Below, piece after piece: positions 1 to 12,019 of a stretch of 64,000 bases of DNA (its first letter is position 1; each line of letters opens with the position of its first letter). A program made the translations under genes and the position numbers. The stretch comes from Sipunculus nudus (Eukaryota > Annelida > Sipuncula > Golfingiida > Sipunculidae). Under the pieces are notes generated by a model. That model saw only the letters and a program-made list of their open reading frames with translations. It searched no databases and was not told the origin of the DNA. The DNA lies in NCBI GenBank assembly GCA_026874595.1, contig CM049307.1, forward strand, positions 97,956,330 to 98,020,329, given 5' to 3'.

Positions 1-769
1 TATTAATCGTACATTTCCATTTAGGCCATTAGCGCTATCCGGTGACTCCTATCAGGCTGTCATTGTTACTGGTTACAAATACTCTATGTCTCTAATGAGA
101 GGTCCAATATGAAGCTATAGTTTTAGAAACAATTTAATTTCATGTAACCATTGTGTGTCTGGGGAGGAGTGACTTGGTGATGGATAATTATGTCACAATG
201 AAGCCGAATAAATTTTTTTTTCCGATAAATACAGCTCCGGTTAATATTTATTGGAGTTATGTCACTATTATAAGATTTACATATGTGTAGATGCCGGGTT
301 CGTCAAGTGTTCCCCGTTCCAAGTCCAAATTAGAAATTATGCATCCAAGTATGCATTCAGAAAGGTTTATTGTAATGAAGTTAGGAAAATTATATGATAA
401 ATATCTGAAATATAGGAATATTTCGGTTAATTTCTGTTTGTTATATCTTATTACGATTAAATAAATATTTTGTTATGATCAGGTAGGAACATTTATGCTC
501 TGCCGCATTCAAACTATATCTAAAAGCTTGTTATGTAAATAGTTACAATGCTGTTTAAACGAGGCGATATATATGTAATACCATTTCAAGCATATATGAA
601 AGCGTAGTTATTGCGCAAATACCAAGATATGTTTATGAATCATCAAACATCCATTGAACCTTATCTCAAGTCAGGTTGCTTTTGCACGGACCCATACGAC
701 GTAATAGGTTTGGCCATTAAATTGACATTAACTGATATGTGTGCAGTCTGGCATGTTAAGTAAAACATG
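1..769. other. AT-rich sequence, nothing recognised
   Basis: No open frame, splice-bounded exon or recognisable repeat family is visible in this stretch. It could be intergenic sequence or a 5' intron of the lectin-like gene that starts downstream. Confidence 0.5.
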
Positions 770-770
770 G

Positions 771-856
<86 letters not shown>
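770..856. repeat. (TC)n(TA)n compound microsatellite
   Basis: About 20 bases of TC dinucleotides pass directly into about 65 bases of perfect TA dinucleotides. Reading frames through it are artefacts of the repeat. Confidence 0.95.
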
Positions 857-857
<1 letters not shown>

Positions 858-971
858 CAGTATTTGTCACATCAGTGGCAGAATGGAAAATACTGGGGTC
901 GTGGGGGCGCACACACAGACGTCTGACCTCATCCAAGGCACAACACAGCGTGCTTTACAGTTTTTCCTGTG

Positions 972-1035
972 CTGGAATGAGAGACAAGAAATATACAAAA
1001 ACTGAACTCTCCAGTTCAACGGTTGTCTGCCAAGT
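972..1035 (+). repeat. 64-bp exact direct repeat, copy 1
   Basis: This segment starts CTGGAATGAGAGACAAG and is found again, letter for letter, 391 bases downstream. Flanks on both sides differ. No function is evident. Confidence 0.85.
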
Positions 1036-1362
1036 CATATTTACAATTTAAAATGCACAGGATCAGACCTGCTGACTTACAAAATAATACATAATTACGA
1101 AATATGCCTTAGTTACAGAATGTACAGTATTTACAGCGACACCTCGCCATCATAATACACTGCGCTGGCAAGTATATGAAAAATGTCAGTGATCAGGCTA
1201 CCTTTCTGACCAAACTTAGCAAAATATTACTACAGCAAGATTACTACAGCAAATAATACGTCTATGATATCGTTATTACGACTTTGAAAATAGAATAACG
1301 TTCTGGGTTGTGTTTACATTAACACAATAATTAAATCAGGAAATACACTGATAATTACATAC

Positions 1363-1426
1363 CTGGAATGAGAGACAAGAAATATACAAAAACTGAACTC
1401 TCCAGTTCAACGGTTGTCTGCCAAGT
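1363..1426 (+). repeat. 64-bp exact direct repeat, copy 2
   Basis: Second identical copy of the segment at 972. It could be a short terminal or internal repeat of an unrecognised mobile element, or a recent local duplication. Confidence 0.85.
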
Positions 1427-1794
1427 GACGCTAGACGGAAACTTGGCGGCAAAACCAGGTACATAATTAACATGTCAATGGACAATATTACGAAACAACG
1501 GAGCAAATTAAATCAATGTTGAACAAAAACGTGTAAGTACTGGATACGTTTCCGATATTGCATATAACGCTTATTATGGCAACTTTTATGTACGTATGCC
1601 TTGTTACTGCATGAAAAACATAAAATGACGGATATTAATTAACAGGTCAAAGGTGACAACCCAGGTGCTATGCTCCGAGAAGGATTACAAGTTGGCGCGC
1701 TACTCTCTGACCAATACAGACACAGGGTGCACACAATGTAAGCATATCACATCAAATATGAAACAAACTAAACTAACGGCAGTGCACCCGGTCA

Positions 1795-1940
1795 CATATA
1801 TATATATATATATATATATATTTGTATATTTATATATATGTTTGACTGTTCTTGAGAAGTCATTTCAGGTTAAATTCACCAAGACAAAATGTTTAATTTT
1901 CAATTTTGTTTATCGAAACCAATTCAGATCAGAATATATA
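1795..1940 (+). repeat. (TA)n microsatellite with a dispersed 3' flank
   Basis: A TA tract is followed by about 100 bases starting GTTTGACTGTTCTTGAGA. The same flank follows another TA tract at 51171-51274 with a few mismatches. The shared unique flank shows that tract and flank belong to a dispersed repeat family. Confidence 0.75.
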
Positions 1941-2609
1941 AACAAAGAACAACTAGAGGTATAGTAGGCTAGTTCTGACATGACAAGTCCAAAATGCATT
2001 ATATTTTTATGCGTTTACAACCTGAGATTGCTAGTTATCCTTTTTACATAATCCTATTATTTGGAGATTATGTATGGGCATTAATTTTTTGTTAGTGAAC
2101 TTTTGTTTGATAACTGTGCACGTTCTGTGACCATGGCCGGCCGCGCGTCCCGTTATGTCTTACATATTAGACATTTATAAGCTCAACCTATTCACTCATC
2201 TCTATCTTAATTTTCAACCAATTACTGATTCATATGCATCAGGGAAATGAGTTTCCACCTAACAGTCATTAACGCATATGATATCATAAATGCATTTATC
2301 TTATTTGCTTACGATCGGGATGTTAAACAAAACTTGAATCAGATGTCGTAATTCAGTTATTTCTTGTCAATAATTCTTTTAATATCAAAGAAAGAGCGAG
2401 TAATTAGGAATTGCTACGGACCTAGAGCACAAAATCGTCAAAACGTCTGCGAATACAGCTGGTGTCAATCAATGTAAGAACATCTCGCAGGTTATGACGT
2501 TAATGTTCGAGTTACTAATGAGAGGCTCATTTTAATTAGATATATTTAAGAACAAATATAATATACCAAATACGGGCTTCTATGGTTGTTTTAGTCCACT
2601 ACCTGGGTA

Positions 2610-2710
2610 TCGAACATCAGGTCCGCGGAGCCCGACCCCCTCTCTCGGGCGGACACTCCGCTATAACGGACAAATCGTCCGGTCCCATGATTGTCCACAA
2701 TGGAGGGGTT

Positions 2711-2716
<6 letters not shown>
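2610..2716 (-). mobile_element. Terminal fragment of a CAGTGAAACCCC-type DNA transposon
   Basis: Read on the minus strand, the fragment starts AGTGAAACCCCTCCATTGTG, next to TA. It shares the order 'GGGACCGGACgATTTGTCC' then 'GTGTCCG' with the copies near 15.94 kb and 56.2 kb. The terminus and TA target resemble pogo/Tigger-like elements. No transposase is seen, and the superfamily is an inference. Confidence 0.5.

Positions 2717-2785
<69 letters not shown>
2715..2785. repeat. (TA)n(GA)n compound microsatellite
   Basis: About 38 bases of TA pass into about 34 bases of GA, directly abutting the transposon terminus on the left. Confidence 0.95.
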
Positions 2786-2788
<3 letters not shown>

Positions 2789-3139
2789 GAGTGTGTAGTT
2801 TTGAATGCTTGTGTCCTGTATATTAGGGTTACAATGTGTAAAGTAAACAAATCAAGAGGCTGATGTTATTTCTATGTAAAATCAATCTTATTCTATAATG
2901 TAGCTTTATCACGATTTTGGCTGCCCAAGTCGCCATTATGCAGATAAACAAATTACTCTAGAAAAGATGGTATCAATATGAATGCCACCTGACATATGTA
3001 AATCTGATTATTTGTATGACCAAACACGATACTATCAGTGGCAATATCAAGCGAAATCATGTTTGGATATGTCTATAACTTAAACTACTTGGCTGCCACG
3101 TGTCATTTTCCTTGCAGTATTCAACGAATTTCTTTGCAG

Positions 3140-3186
3140 AATGCATTTGGGGGTCCTACTAATTGTGTGGTATATCCACACAAAAG
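3140..3186 (+). CDS. Candidate first coding exon: signal peptide of the C-type-lectin-like gene
   Basis: A pyrimidine-rich acceptor ending TTTGCAG is followed one base later by ATG at 3141. The frame reads MHLGVLLIVWYIHTK and then one base G before a GT donor. The run LGVLLIVWYI is hydrophobic and suits a short secretory signal whose cleavage site would fall in the next exon. Ending after one codon base (phase 1) matches every later exon of the gene. A competing donor 4 bases further (GTAATT) looks stronger but would give phase 2. A 5' untranslated exon should lie upstream. The call rests on phase, splice sites and hydrophobicity only, so it remains a candidate. Confidence 0.4.
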
Positions 3187-4269
3187 GTTGGTAATTTATA
3201 TTTATTCCTGTTAAATATGTCATAATCATATGTATGAAATATTAATTATAAAGAAATAGTGTTTCGCTTCAACATTGCACAATACTGTTGGGAGTATGGA
3301 AAACACGAAAGTTATACATGAGAATTGTCAATTGTCAATTGAAAGCTGTTTAAAAATGTACAGTGTATTATTGTTATTCCACGAATGTAGATTTCTACAT
3401 AAAGTCTCGGCAACATATTACAAATCCCTCCATGACTATATCAGTTTTAAACAGGAAGATACTCTCATAAGAAAAGGTTACAATGGGATAAGAAGTGACT
3501 GTTTGTATATTAAAAATTAAAAGGTTTTCACGTTTAGACATTCAGTTGAGGTTATCAATTGAATCAGCTTTAACATCCAATCAAATGCTAAAATGATGCT
3601 GTCATTTAGAATTTAGGGGTTATTACGCTCGTTCATCGAGCACGGGCTATGTATGAGTTACATGGATTTTTTCCCCATAATTGAGACATATTTGTGGAAT
3701 CATGTTAAAACATTATGCGCTCCTTTCACGTGTCCTTCATATATTTTTCGCGGTAGTGTAATGTTAAAATGAGTTTTATTTTATATATATAAATGGTACG
3801 TTGTATTACGGTGAAATAAAAATTTTGTTAAAAAATTTTGTTTCCGCTGAGAATATTTGAAATAAATTAATTCCGTTAATTTTGTCCTTACAAATGACGA
3901 TGAAGAGTCATAATTCTTATTGACATATTTATACAAAAGATATATTGACTTCAAATTGTTTTGTCCAAACAACAAAAATAATTAAAATAATTTATTTTGT
4001 AAAGCGTAAAATCCATGATGATACAATGATGATACATGCTCTAAAACGCTGTTAAATAACTAGAATACAATCAGCAATCATTAAACCTATTATTATAAAA
4101 ATATAAAATTAAAGTCCAATTGACTAAAATATTACATTCAGAAGGTAACGTATTAAATAAGACATATAAAATCAATATTTCAATGATCTGTTAAAACTAT
4201 CATAATTCCACTAAAACATTCAAAAATTTCACTATCAGTATTATAAAATATCGTACAAAATGACTAGGC
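3187..4269. other. Intron-like AT-rich sequence
   Basis: Lies between two candidate exons of the lectin-like gene. Several short open frames occur but none has coding character or a family match that I can see. Confidence 0.4.
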
Positions 4270-4560
4270 ATAAACATATTTCTTGAACAACTATGTTTTT
4301 AATTTACTTTTAAATTCCGAGAGACTGGTGGCTTCTCTTAAAGTATCTGGTAGGTCATTCCACAGTTTCAGGCCAACAGCACTGAATGCCCGATTTTATA
4401 CACAGGACGATTTGGTAAAAGGCACGACCAGTAAGTTTTAAGCTGCTGACAAAAGGCTTCTTGATGGAGTATAACTGTGAATAAGCACTTGCTTGTAAAG
4501 AGGAGCTAAATTGTTGATTGCCTTATATATTGCAAACATTTTTGTGGACAGGTTTTGTGT
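4270..4560 (-). pseudogene. 3' tail of a non-LTR retrotransposon ORF2
   Basis: Minus-strand translation of about 4285-4400 reads AFSAVGLKLWNDLPDTLRE and continues into S-EFK-KLKT. The 'F-xx-WNDLP-xx-LR-xx-S-xx-FK-xx-LK' pattern is typical of the end of CR1/L2/Jockey-type reverse transcriptase ORFs. The upstream part, to 4560, is also retroelement-like but frame-broken. The element is 5'-truncated and lies antisense in an intron. Confidence 0.7.
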
Positions 4561-4718
4561 CAATTTAAAAAAAAAACTTATTAATTATCACTATATTTAT
4601 TCATAGAAGCATATAGAGCAAAATAATGTTTCCTTCTATAACAGGTGAGTAGTCAATCTTCAACCATACCCGCATATTACACTTTTAAAAGCTTACATAT
4701 TATGATACTTTGTTGCAG

Positions 4719-4754
4719 TGGTATGGCTGGTTGAACCTGATTTGGATGATTTCA
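4719..4754 (+). CDS. Candidate 36-bp linker exon of the C-type-lectin-like gene
   Basis: A clear acceptor (ATACTTTGTTGCAG) and a consensus donor (TTCA|GTAAGT) bound exactly 36 bases. Read in the phase used by the rest of the gene (two bases, 11 codons, one base) it is open: VWLVEPDLDDF. It is short and acidic, with no recognisable domain. Spliced to the candidate signal exon it would supply the residues around the cleavage site. The strength of both splice sites and the phase-1 symmetry are the main support. Its expression is unproven. Confidence 0.5.
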
Positions 4755-6734
4755 GTAAGTGACAAGACATTTTGACTATGTTTCATTACCAGTAAGTCAC
4801 TTTTCAATGGACTTATATTAAACAACATGGCAATATCTCAAACCCATTTTTTTCCTTTATCATGTTTCTATCTACCCTATCCATCCATTTCATTTTTTCA
4901 TTAAAAAAAAGACAGAGGAAAAGAAAATAAGTTTCCATATATTGTCATGTAGTTTAATACATGTCCAGTAAAAGGTGGCTTACAGTTACTGGATGCTTGA
5001 AACAATTTACTTTACATTTACATTTTCCACAATGTTACAAAATCAGGTGAAAATGAATGAAAAGTACCAAAATATATATACCATCAGAAAGATGTCTGAA
5101 CCTGGTTAAAAAGGTGTGCACTTTATGGGGCCATATGGATTATGAACAGTTTTTGGATTGTTTTAAATATATGGGATTTTGACAATAATGATAGCTTTTT
5201 TCCATATTTAATCTATTTTTATTTAACGTTAATGAAGTCGATTTAACGTATTTTATTAAGACGGTCAGGTATTTAATTGATCGATAAAATCATCATTCTC
5301 GTTACATATATTTTATTGGACATATATTTGAAATATGAAATACGATTTCCTCCTTTCAGTCAAAAGGGTGAAAGCATCTAACAACAATAACAATATTTCG
5401 TTGACAAACTAAGCCACAACAGGAATTTTATTAGTCAGTGTCACATTTTTATTTAGGAATGGTTCAATGGAAAACACTATGCGTTCGAATTACAGGAACC
5501 ATTGTCTTGGTGACCCCTTTTGTTTACCGCCTGTATCTATTGGTCATTGAATGGTACATTAACTTTGAAGATATAACCATCGCCACTGAAAGTTAGATGG
5601 GATTGATTACCAAGATCATTGTGCTCCTATGTCAAAAGTATATATTTGAAAAACAATAATTATAATTATTACACAATAATACCGTTAAGCAAGTGAGGTA
5701 ATTACATAAATAAATCGAACCGCCAATTATATTAATCTGGTTTATCTTGCACATACGATAAACAGATAACTGAACCGGTTCATTTCACCTTCGTTTAGTC
5801 TTTACAAAAAATACTCTAATGAAATATAAATATGACAGCTGATCTAATAATGTATTTCGCAAGCAGTGACTAGTGTTTTATTATTAAATGTGACAAATTT
5901 ACTTTAGCTGGATCATCCGGTTGTTTATATCTTTTTGCCTTCATTGTTATTTTAACTCAAACTATACATCATCGTTTACTGAACTGCAATGCTTCAGTAT
6001 AACAAATTACACGGAGACCGTTTTCCAATTAATAAATAAACAGATTAATACGATTATAAGTGTCAGTATTATATAGATAAAGAAGAATATCATGTTAATA
6101 TCATATTGCTTTTGCAATCTTGATTTGTACCTGTTCTTTTGCTACTGCTCGAGCTTTAATCAGAGTAGTCGTAATAATTTGCAGGTAGTTTGGTTTATGC
6201 GCCAAACAAGTCTAAAATTTATTAACATAAGACATTACCACAACATAATTTCGAATTATAAGAGACGACGCCGATGTAAATTGAACCACGATTTAGTTTT
6301 TATAACTTGGTTATATTGAATGGGCGCAGTTTCCTGAATGACATAGGCTAGTGGTTTAAGGCGTTTAAAGTGAACCTCAATGTTAAAACCTTGTCATTTG
6401 CGCATTGATGAATCTGAGAAATGTGCTCTTATTTGTCTTATGGCCATACAAAATCTCAAATACAGAATGTCTAATTATGAAAATCTCATTCTCTCATTTT
6501 GGCTCATTCTCATTCAGCAGACAGTGGAAACACCAAGGCAAGGTGTTTCCATCTGGAAACTATTCATAAAAAGATGATCATAATTATCATGAGAAAAGGA
6601 AAAAAACCTTGTATGAATCTACAGGAGATCTATGAATCAAGACGGAGAAAGCATGTCACGTTTCAATAACTCCGTTTACTGGATAGTCAGGCAGGGACGA
6701 AGAAAAGATCACAATGGAAAGGAAGTCTTATTTT
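4755..6734. other. Intron-like AT-rich sequence
   Basis: No exon with paired splice sites in phase 1 and no clear repeat family was seen. A pyrimidine-rich acceptor near 5358 leads into a frame that closes after about 17 codons without a convincing donor. Confidence 0.4.
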
Positions 6735-7146
6735 ACCGGCTTCTGTGGCTCAGGGGTAGAGTACAAGACTCAAAGACGTAATCGACAAGATCGTTATCAA
6801 AGGAGATCGTGGGTTCGAATCTCAGCTGATAGGGTGCGATTTTTTACGGTCGGCCCGTACACAGGGTGAGCGCTCTGCAGGCTTAATTGGCCATGTTTCA
6901 CTCAAAAACGACTGCGCCTTACGGGGGTTTCTCGGTGATATAACACAGGAATGGGAACGATTGCGAACCCAGGGCCCGCAGGTGCAGAAGTCACCGGGCC
7001 TGTTTGATGCCAGGATATAAAATGAGAGAAAGCATGCGATACTGCCCTGTCACGAAGTCTGAAACCGGAATGGAAATCGGCAGACGAACATAAATACATT
7101 GTTAAGTTAGCATAAATAAATTGAGGCGGTTACCTCCACAAAAAAG
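6735..7146 (+). mobile_element. tRNA-derived SINE, full-length copy
   Basis: The head carries an A box (TGGCTCAGGGGT, 6746-6757) and a B box (GGTTCGAATCTC, 6812-6823), so it derives from a tRNA with a widened A-B interval. The body contains GAGCGCTCTGCAGGCTTAAT and a segment around 'GGGCCCGCAGG'. The tail is 'GAGGCGGTTACCTCC' followed by A-rich sequence. A second copy with the same head, body and tail lies at 61535-61885, and a head-only copy lies at 57400-57500. Mobilisation by a non-LTR element is expected for the family. Confidence 0.85.
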
Positions 7147-7639
7147 TAAAACAAGTCTTTCAATGAAACAGAAATGTAGGATGATGATCCGGATTTACTC
7201 CAAAACTTAATAGAAATACTCGTAATATCATTAGAACTCTTTGCATAAAATCACACTCAGACAAAGGTAAACACCTTGGGATTATAACGACAAGTCATAA
7301 CCCAACCCATTCCTGAAAATCACACATACACCCACAGAGAAGAAAAAGCGAGTGTAACATAAACATTAAAACTATAAGCAAGGAAAACTTACAATTCTCT
7401 GGAGAGGCAGCCAACGCTCAAGGCAAAATAAAAATAATCACTGAGTGTATATCACAAGATTTAAGTTCACGGAGTCACCGAGCTGTTAGTGCAATAAACA
7501 GAAAGTTCGCCCTAGGCTGCTGGTCACATGATCGACACGAACATGACTTCTCAAGACCACTCGAGTCAATTCTTAAAAGTGCGTACAGGCGCCCCTAGCC
7601 GTAAAGATTAATCCTTGCCTGACACGGTCTTCACTCTTG

Positions 7640-8144
7640 GAGAAACAGAGAAGCGTAATCTGTATCCGAATATGTCTCAGCACACGGCAATATTCGGTGC
7701 CTCCAACAATCAACAGAGTAAATATTTGCCCACGGCAGGTACACATCGATGGTTACAAGTCCATCTGTAATCATAACCATAACTCACAAGTCCGTTGGCG
7801 TTTATGACGATGGTTGCCGCAGTCTGAGACATGTCATACAAAGGGATTCGTCCCTTTCACAGGCGACTTAAGACTCTCCTGACTAAAAATCTGTCAGACT
7901 AGAACATCAAGTGCGTTGACCCAGGTATATTTATTCTTAACTTCCGGATTTCAGCCAATAAACCGCTGCTGACGTCACATTCCCTGACCTTCCTTGGCCT
8001 ATCGTTCGGTAATATAAAAACACAAAACTGGACACGCCTCCAGGAAAAAAAATGTAAAAATCAAGCATGCACGTGCGTTGCCATTGAAGTGTACAGTATT
8101 AATGTCACCACAAGAACCGGTCTAGACCAACGCTGACATGAAAC
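7640..8144 (-). repeat. LTR-like direct repeat, left copy, of a decayed Ty3/gypsy element
   Basis: This segment aligns collinearly with 10723-11176. Shared landmarks include 'CCACGGCAG', 'AAGTCCGTT', 'ACCGCTGCTGAC', 'GGACACGCCTCC' and 'GACCAACGCTGACATGAAAC'. It lies immediately beside the minus-strand integrase fragment that starts at about 8150, so it is best read as the 3' LTR of that minus-strand element. Its left boundary is unclear and may extend towards 7170. Confidence 0.6.
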
Positions 8145-8148
8145 TTGT

Positions 8149-8745
8149 TTAACTTGATTCGTCCGTCGGGAGAAGTAGTAACACTTCATCGCAAATCTCA
8201 AATCTGCGGATGAGTTTACCTATATCGTAGATTTGTTTATATCTACTTGCGGAACTGCCAATTACTTCGCGAATTAACGCGCACGTATCGCTTTGCTTGT
8301 CCTTGAGATCCAGCACAGCACGTATTTGTAGGTGGTCTTTGTCTCTGCATCCGCGTCGCCTGGGGTCCACAGATTGCGAGGAATACGCAAGAGACCTCTT
8401 ACAACTCCCCGGTAGAGCGACTCAAAGGGAGAAAAACCTGTGCTCTGATGTGGGGTCTCTCTATAGGCAAAGAGCATCTCGCTTATATAACGGTCCTGAT
8501 CTCGTGGTCTCTTCAACATCTGTTTCAGTGTGCCGTCAAACCTTTCCACCATTCCTCTGCTCATCGGATGATATTGTGTGTTACTTAGCTGCTTCACTTA
8601 AAGCAAACGGCTAACTTCTTTAACATGAGGTCAGAGGTGAACTGACTATCCATGTCCGTGAATACCTCCGATGGCACTCCTGAATATATTTACTAACGCG
8701 TCGGCTTCAGTCGCGGTGTTTATGTGCGGTGTCTTGCTAATTACA
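8149..8745 (-). pseudogene. Ty3/gypsy integrase C-terminal fragment
   Basis: Minus-strand frames contain 'YHPMSRGMVERFDGTLKQML', 'LFAYRETPHQSTGFSPFE-LY' and, in a shifted frame, 'EVLLLLPTD'. These are the last part of a gypsy-class integrase core with the conserved E of the catalytic triad (in VERF), followed by the GPY/F-like tail. At least one frameshift lies near 8350. The upstream pol, with reverse transcriptase, is absent; a sense non-LTR element takes its place. Confidence 0.8.
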
Positions 8746-8764
8746 TCACTTCTCTTCAGTCATC

Positions 8765-10690
8765 ACCATGCAGTATCCTCAATCTTGGAGATTTTAATGT
8801 GCATTGGGGCAAAGTAGCAGTCCAGAGGCAGTCAGCTTGCATGGTCTTCTTGAGTCCACAGATTCTTTACAGCATGTGAGCAGCCCTACCCACACTAATG
8901 GCAATATCCTTGACCTAGTCATATCTCGCTCCTGTTATAATGTGATAGAATCTGTGAAAGTTGGGCCCCTGATCAGAGATCACAACATTGTGTATTGTAA
9001 TCTGAAACTGAAAGACTCACCACACTCGGGAAGCTTAGGTTTATTGATCAGTAGCGCATGAACTTAAAGAATCCACCCTGGTATCAGTGTCAGATAACCC
9101 GTTTTTCATATCTACACATCATCTACAATCAGACAGTTCTATCCTAGATAAGCATGCTCCTAAAAGATGTCACCATTACTGTTGAACCAAACTCTCCTTG
9201 GATAAATGGCACCATTTTTGAGGAAAAGAGAGAGCGCAGAATGTGTGAAACAGTGTGGAAATCAACTCGTCTTCATGTACATAGACAGACCTACACCAAC
9301 CAGAGGGATAAAGTTAATAAGTTGAATCTGAGTGCTAAAGTGAGTTACTGTCATGATAAGATCTCCAAAAGTGGTGATGACCAAAAGGCTCTATTTGGTA
9401 TCGTAAATGGCCTTTTGAGCAAACAAGCTAGAAAATTACAAAATTATCTTCGTCTCCACTAGTTCATCGATCAGATGACTTTTAACATTTTTTTTCTTGA
9501 CAAGATCAGTAAAACTCAAAACTCATGGTTTATTAAGTGCTACTAGTGTCAGTGTCCCATCATATGGACCATGGCGCCATAGTTCTTTTCAGGATGTCTT
9601 TGTCGTGATACCTGATGTGATCATAAAGGTCATTGTTAAGTCTCCATCAAAAACATTCACTCTTGACCCATGACCTAAATTGATGCTAAAGACACACTTA
9701 ATAACACTTGCACCGACAGTTTGTTTTATCGCTAACCAGTCGCTGTCGTCTGGGGTCATCCGTCCGAGTGGAAACATGCCTTGGTCACCCCCTCCTGAAG
9801 AAAACTACTCTTTACCCTTCAGCTCTCGGCAACTTTAGAACAGTATCAAATCTACCATTTCTTTCAAAGCTGTTGAAAGAATAGTGGCAAAGCAACTCAC
9901 AGGATACTTGAATGACAAAAATCTCTATCCAGCCTTTCAATTAGCCTACGGCCCCAACCACAGTGTGGAAACAGTCCTTCTTCATGTCCATTATGACATT
10001 CTGTGTGCCATCGATGAATACCAAGGTGTCATCCTCGTTTTGCTCGATTTATCTGCAGCGTTTGATACGATCTCTCACGACATTCTGCTTCAGCGCTTAC
10101 AAGTCAGATTTGGCATCACAGGCATGGTCCGTGAAAGGCCCACATTTTACCCCAGTGGCAGGTATCAGTCCATGGTCTACAATGGCGTTACCTCTTCCTC
10201 ACTACTTGTACCACACGGTGTGCCACGGGGATCTGTATTGGGGCCGATTCTCTTCTCCTTGTACACTAGCCTTATTTGTGATATCCAATTCCATCTGTAC
10301 GCAGACGACTCCCAGATTTACCTGGCTTTCAGTTTCAAAACCGATCCTTCTGTTCACTCAGCTATGGCCTCAGTTCAGTTGTGTATCACTGAAGTTGGTG
10401 AATGAATGGTGAGAAATAAACTGAAGCTAAATGGTGACAAGACGGAACTGATGATCCTCACGATATAGACTATGGACATTAGTGCTTCCTCTATCACAAC
10501 TAGTCCAACCATGCAAAATCTTGGTTGTTGGTTTGACCAGGTAGCAAAAATTGAGAAACATGTAAAGTTTGTGTGCAAAACTTGTTACTTCCACCTGCAC
10601 AAAGAGGCATCTTTGTTAACCTGACCCCCAGCATAAGGGACACAATTTGCAGAACGCTGCTATATGGCCGTACATCCCCTTCAAATACAA
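8765..10690 (+). pseudogene. Decayed L2/CR1-like non-LTR retrotransposon (endonuclease end and reverse transcriptase)
   Basis: Starts with an endonuclease block (GDFNVHW near 8790, then GN-LDLVI and RDH). A linker with 'PWINGTIFEEKRERRMCE' and 'DQKALFGIVNGLL' follows, then reverse transcriptase. In the latter 'AFQLAYGPNHSVETVLLHVH', 'LLDLSAAFDTISHDILLQRL', 'HGVPRGSVLGPILFSLYTS' and 'FHLYADDSQIYL' are intact, so the YADD catalytic box survives. Multiple frameshifts and stops lie between the blocks. The order and motifs fit the L2/CR1 group. The copy is 5'-truncated inside the endonuclease and lies in the sense orientation of the host gene, inside the antisense gypsy remnant. Confidence 0.85.
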
Positions 10691-10722
10691 CTTGACTCTT
10701 CCGCGCTAAGTCACAATGCCAC

Positions 10723-11176
10723 AGCACACGATCATGTTTCCTACCCCTACAATCACCAGAGTAACAATGGTCCACGGCAGATACAAATCGGCGGTTACAT
10801 GTCCCCCTGTAACCTTTTCCAAGTCCGTTAGCGAGATGTTAGTGACGATGGTTGCATTAGTCTCGGACATTTCATACAACTGGAATCTTCCCGTTCACGA
10901 GCGACCTCGGACCCTCCTGATGGATCAAAATTCTGTCAGTATCAAGTGTGCTGGCCCAGGAGTTTTCTTTTAAATTTCCGGTTTCCAACATATATACCGC
11001 TGCTGACATAACAACTCCTGACCGTCTTTGGCCGTTCGATGGCACGAATACAACAATTTGGACACGCCTCCCGAGAATAAAATATGAAAAATCAAACATT
11101 TAGGTGTATTGCCTTTGAAGACTACATCATTAACGTTACCACAGAAACCGGTCAAGACCAACGCTGACATGAAACA
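10723..11176 (-). repeat. LTR-like direct repeat, right copy
   Basis: Collinear with 7679-8144 at about three-quarters identity by eye. As the element reads on the minus strand, this would be its 5' LTR. The left end is cut by the L2-like insertion or by later deletion, so the primer binding site cannot be seen. Confidence 0.55.
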
Positions 11177-11932
11177 ATTCTCACTGACTCACGACAGCAT
11201 GGGCCTCAATCCAAATCGTGAAGCTTGGGTTCACCAAACCCACGTTGACATCCATATCTGATACTGCATATTGATAAAATAAATAAGTCGCTGCTCTCTT
11301 TGACACCAGGGACATTTCGCGAGCCCCTAGTTTTCTTCTTTGAGGTGTCTTTTACCCATTTCTAGATGATTCCAAACATTCAAAGGTGACACATACCCTG
11401 AAAATTGACTTTTCACAAACCGCGTACTCAATTTTGATTTTATTTTTCTGGAGCAATTGGTTTATGGACTATAACTTCCATATTTTACATGGTAATTTTA
11501 CCTTTTTTTGGATGAATGGAATTGGAAGAACATTAGTTGAATAATGTTATATAGTATATTGGCCTTAAAATGTAACGTGTTTATGGTAAGGCCAAGTGTC
11601 TACAAATTCAATCATACCAAGATCTGACAGATGTGTTGAGATTTGCAAAAGCTATGAAGCTGAAGACACCGTGAAGACAATGTTTCTGAAAATACTTAAG
11701 TTTCGTGAATATGCTCGTTGAATGTGTGCTCCTTTACCTAATTTAGTTCCATACAGCAGATACAACGCCTTTTGTTTCGAAATTGAAAATTTCTTCTCAT
11801 TGAACAGAGAAGAAATGTGCTCCAAACTAAATTAAAATAAAAAAAATGTGCTCTCTTATAATCATAGTAATGTACTATGATTATTGATTTTACATATTAC
11901 AGGCTATATTTATTATTGATTCTGCATTTCAG

Positions 11933-12019
11933 TGTACAGAAGGAGGTTGGATCTCAGAGGCAGCGTTGGCAGCAGCGTCGCTTCATCTGGTTCCGGCATA
12001 GATGGTTCCGGTGGTTCAG
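11933..12019 (+). CDS. Candidate Ser/Gly-rich linker exon of the C-type-lectin-like gene
   Basis: An acceptor (TTCTGCATTTCAG) opens an 87-bp segment that stays open in the gene's phase (two bases, 28 codons, one base) and ends at a GTTTGT donor. The peptide begins YRRRLDLRGS and continues as Ser/Gly-rich sequence ending SGIDGSGGS. Low-complexity Ser/Gly linkers suit the region between a signal peptide and a mucin-like stalk. The donor is weaker than consensus. No domain is present. Phase symmetry with the neighbouring exons is the main argument that it belongs to the same gene. Confidence 0.5.

Noticed and set aside
767-1051. Open frame of 94 codons starting in the TC/TA microsatellite
   Set aside because: Most of the peptide is Ser-Leu and Ile-Tyr repeats produced by dinucleotides, and the rest lacks coding features. 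The same holds for the frames through the TA tracts at 1.65, 2.6, 15.5, 32.8, 41.3 and 52.1 kb and the CT tract at 50.8 kb.
6740-6840. Functional tRNA gene
   Set aside because: The A and B boxes are present but the interval is too long, there is no acceptor-stem pairing, and the same sequence continues into a body and tail shared with another SINE copy.
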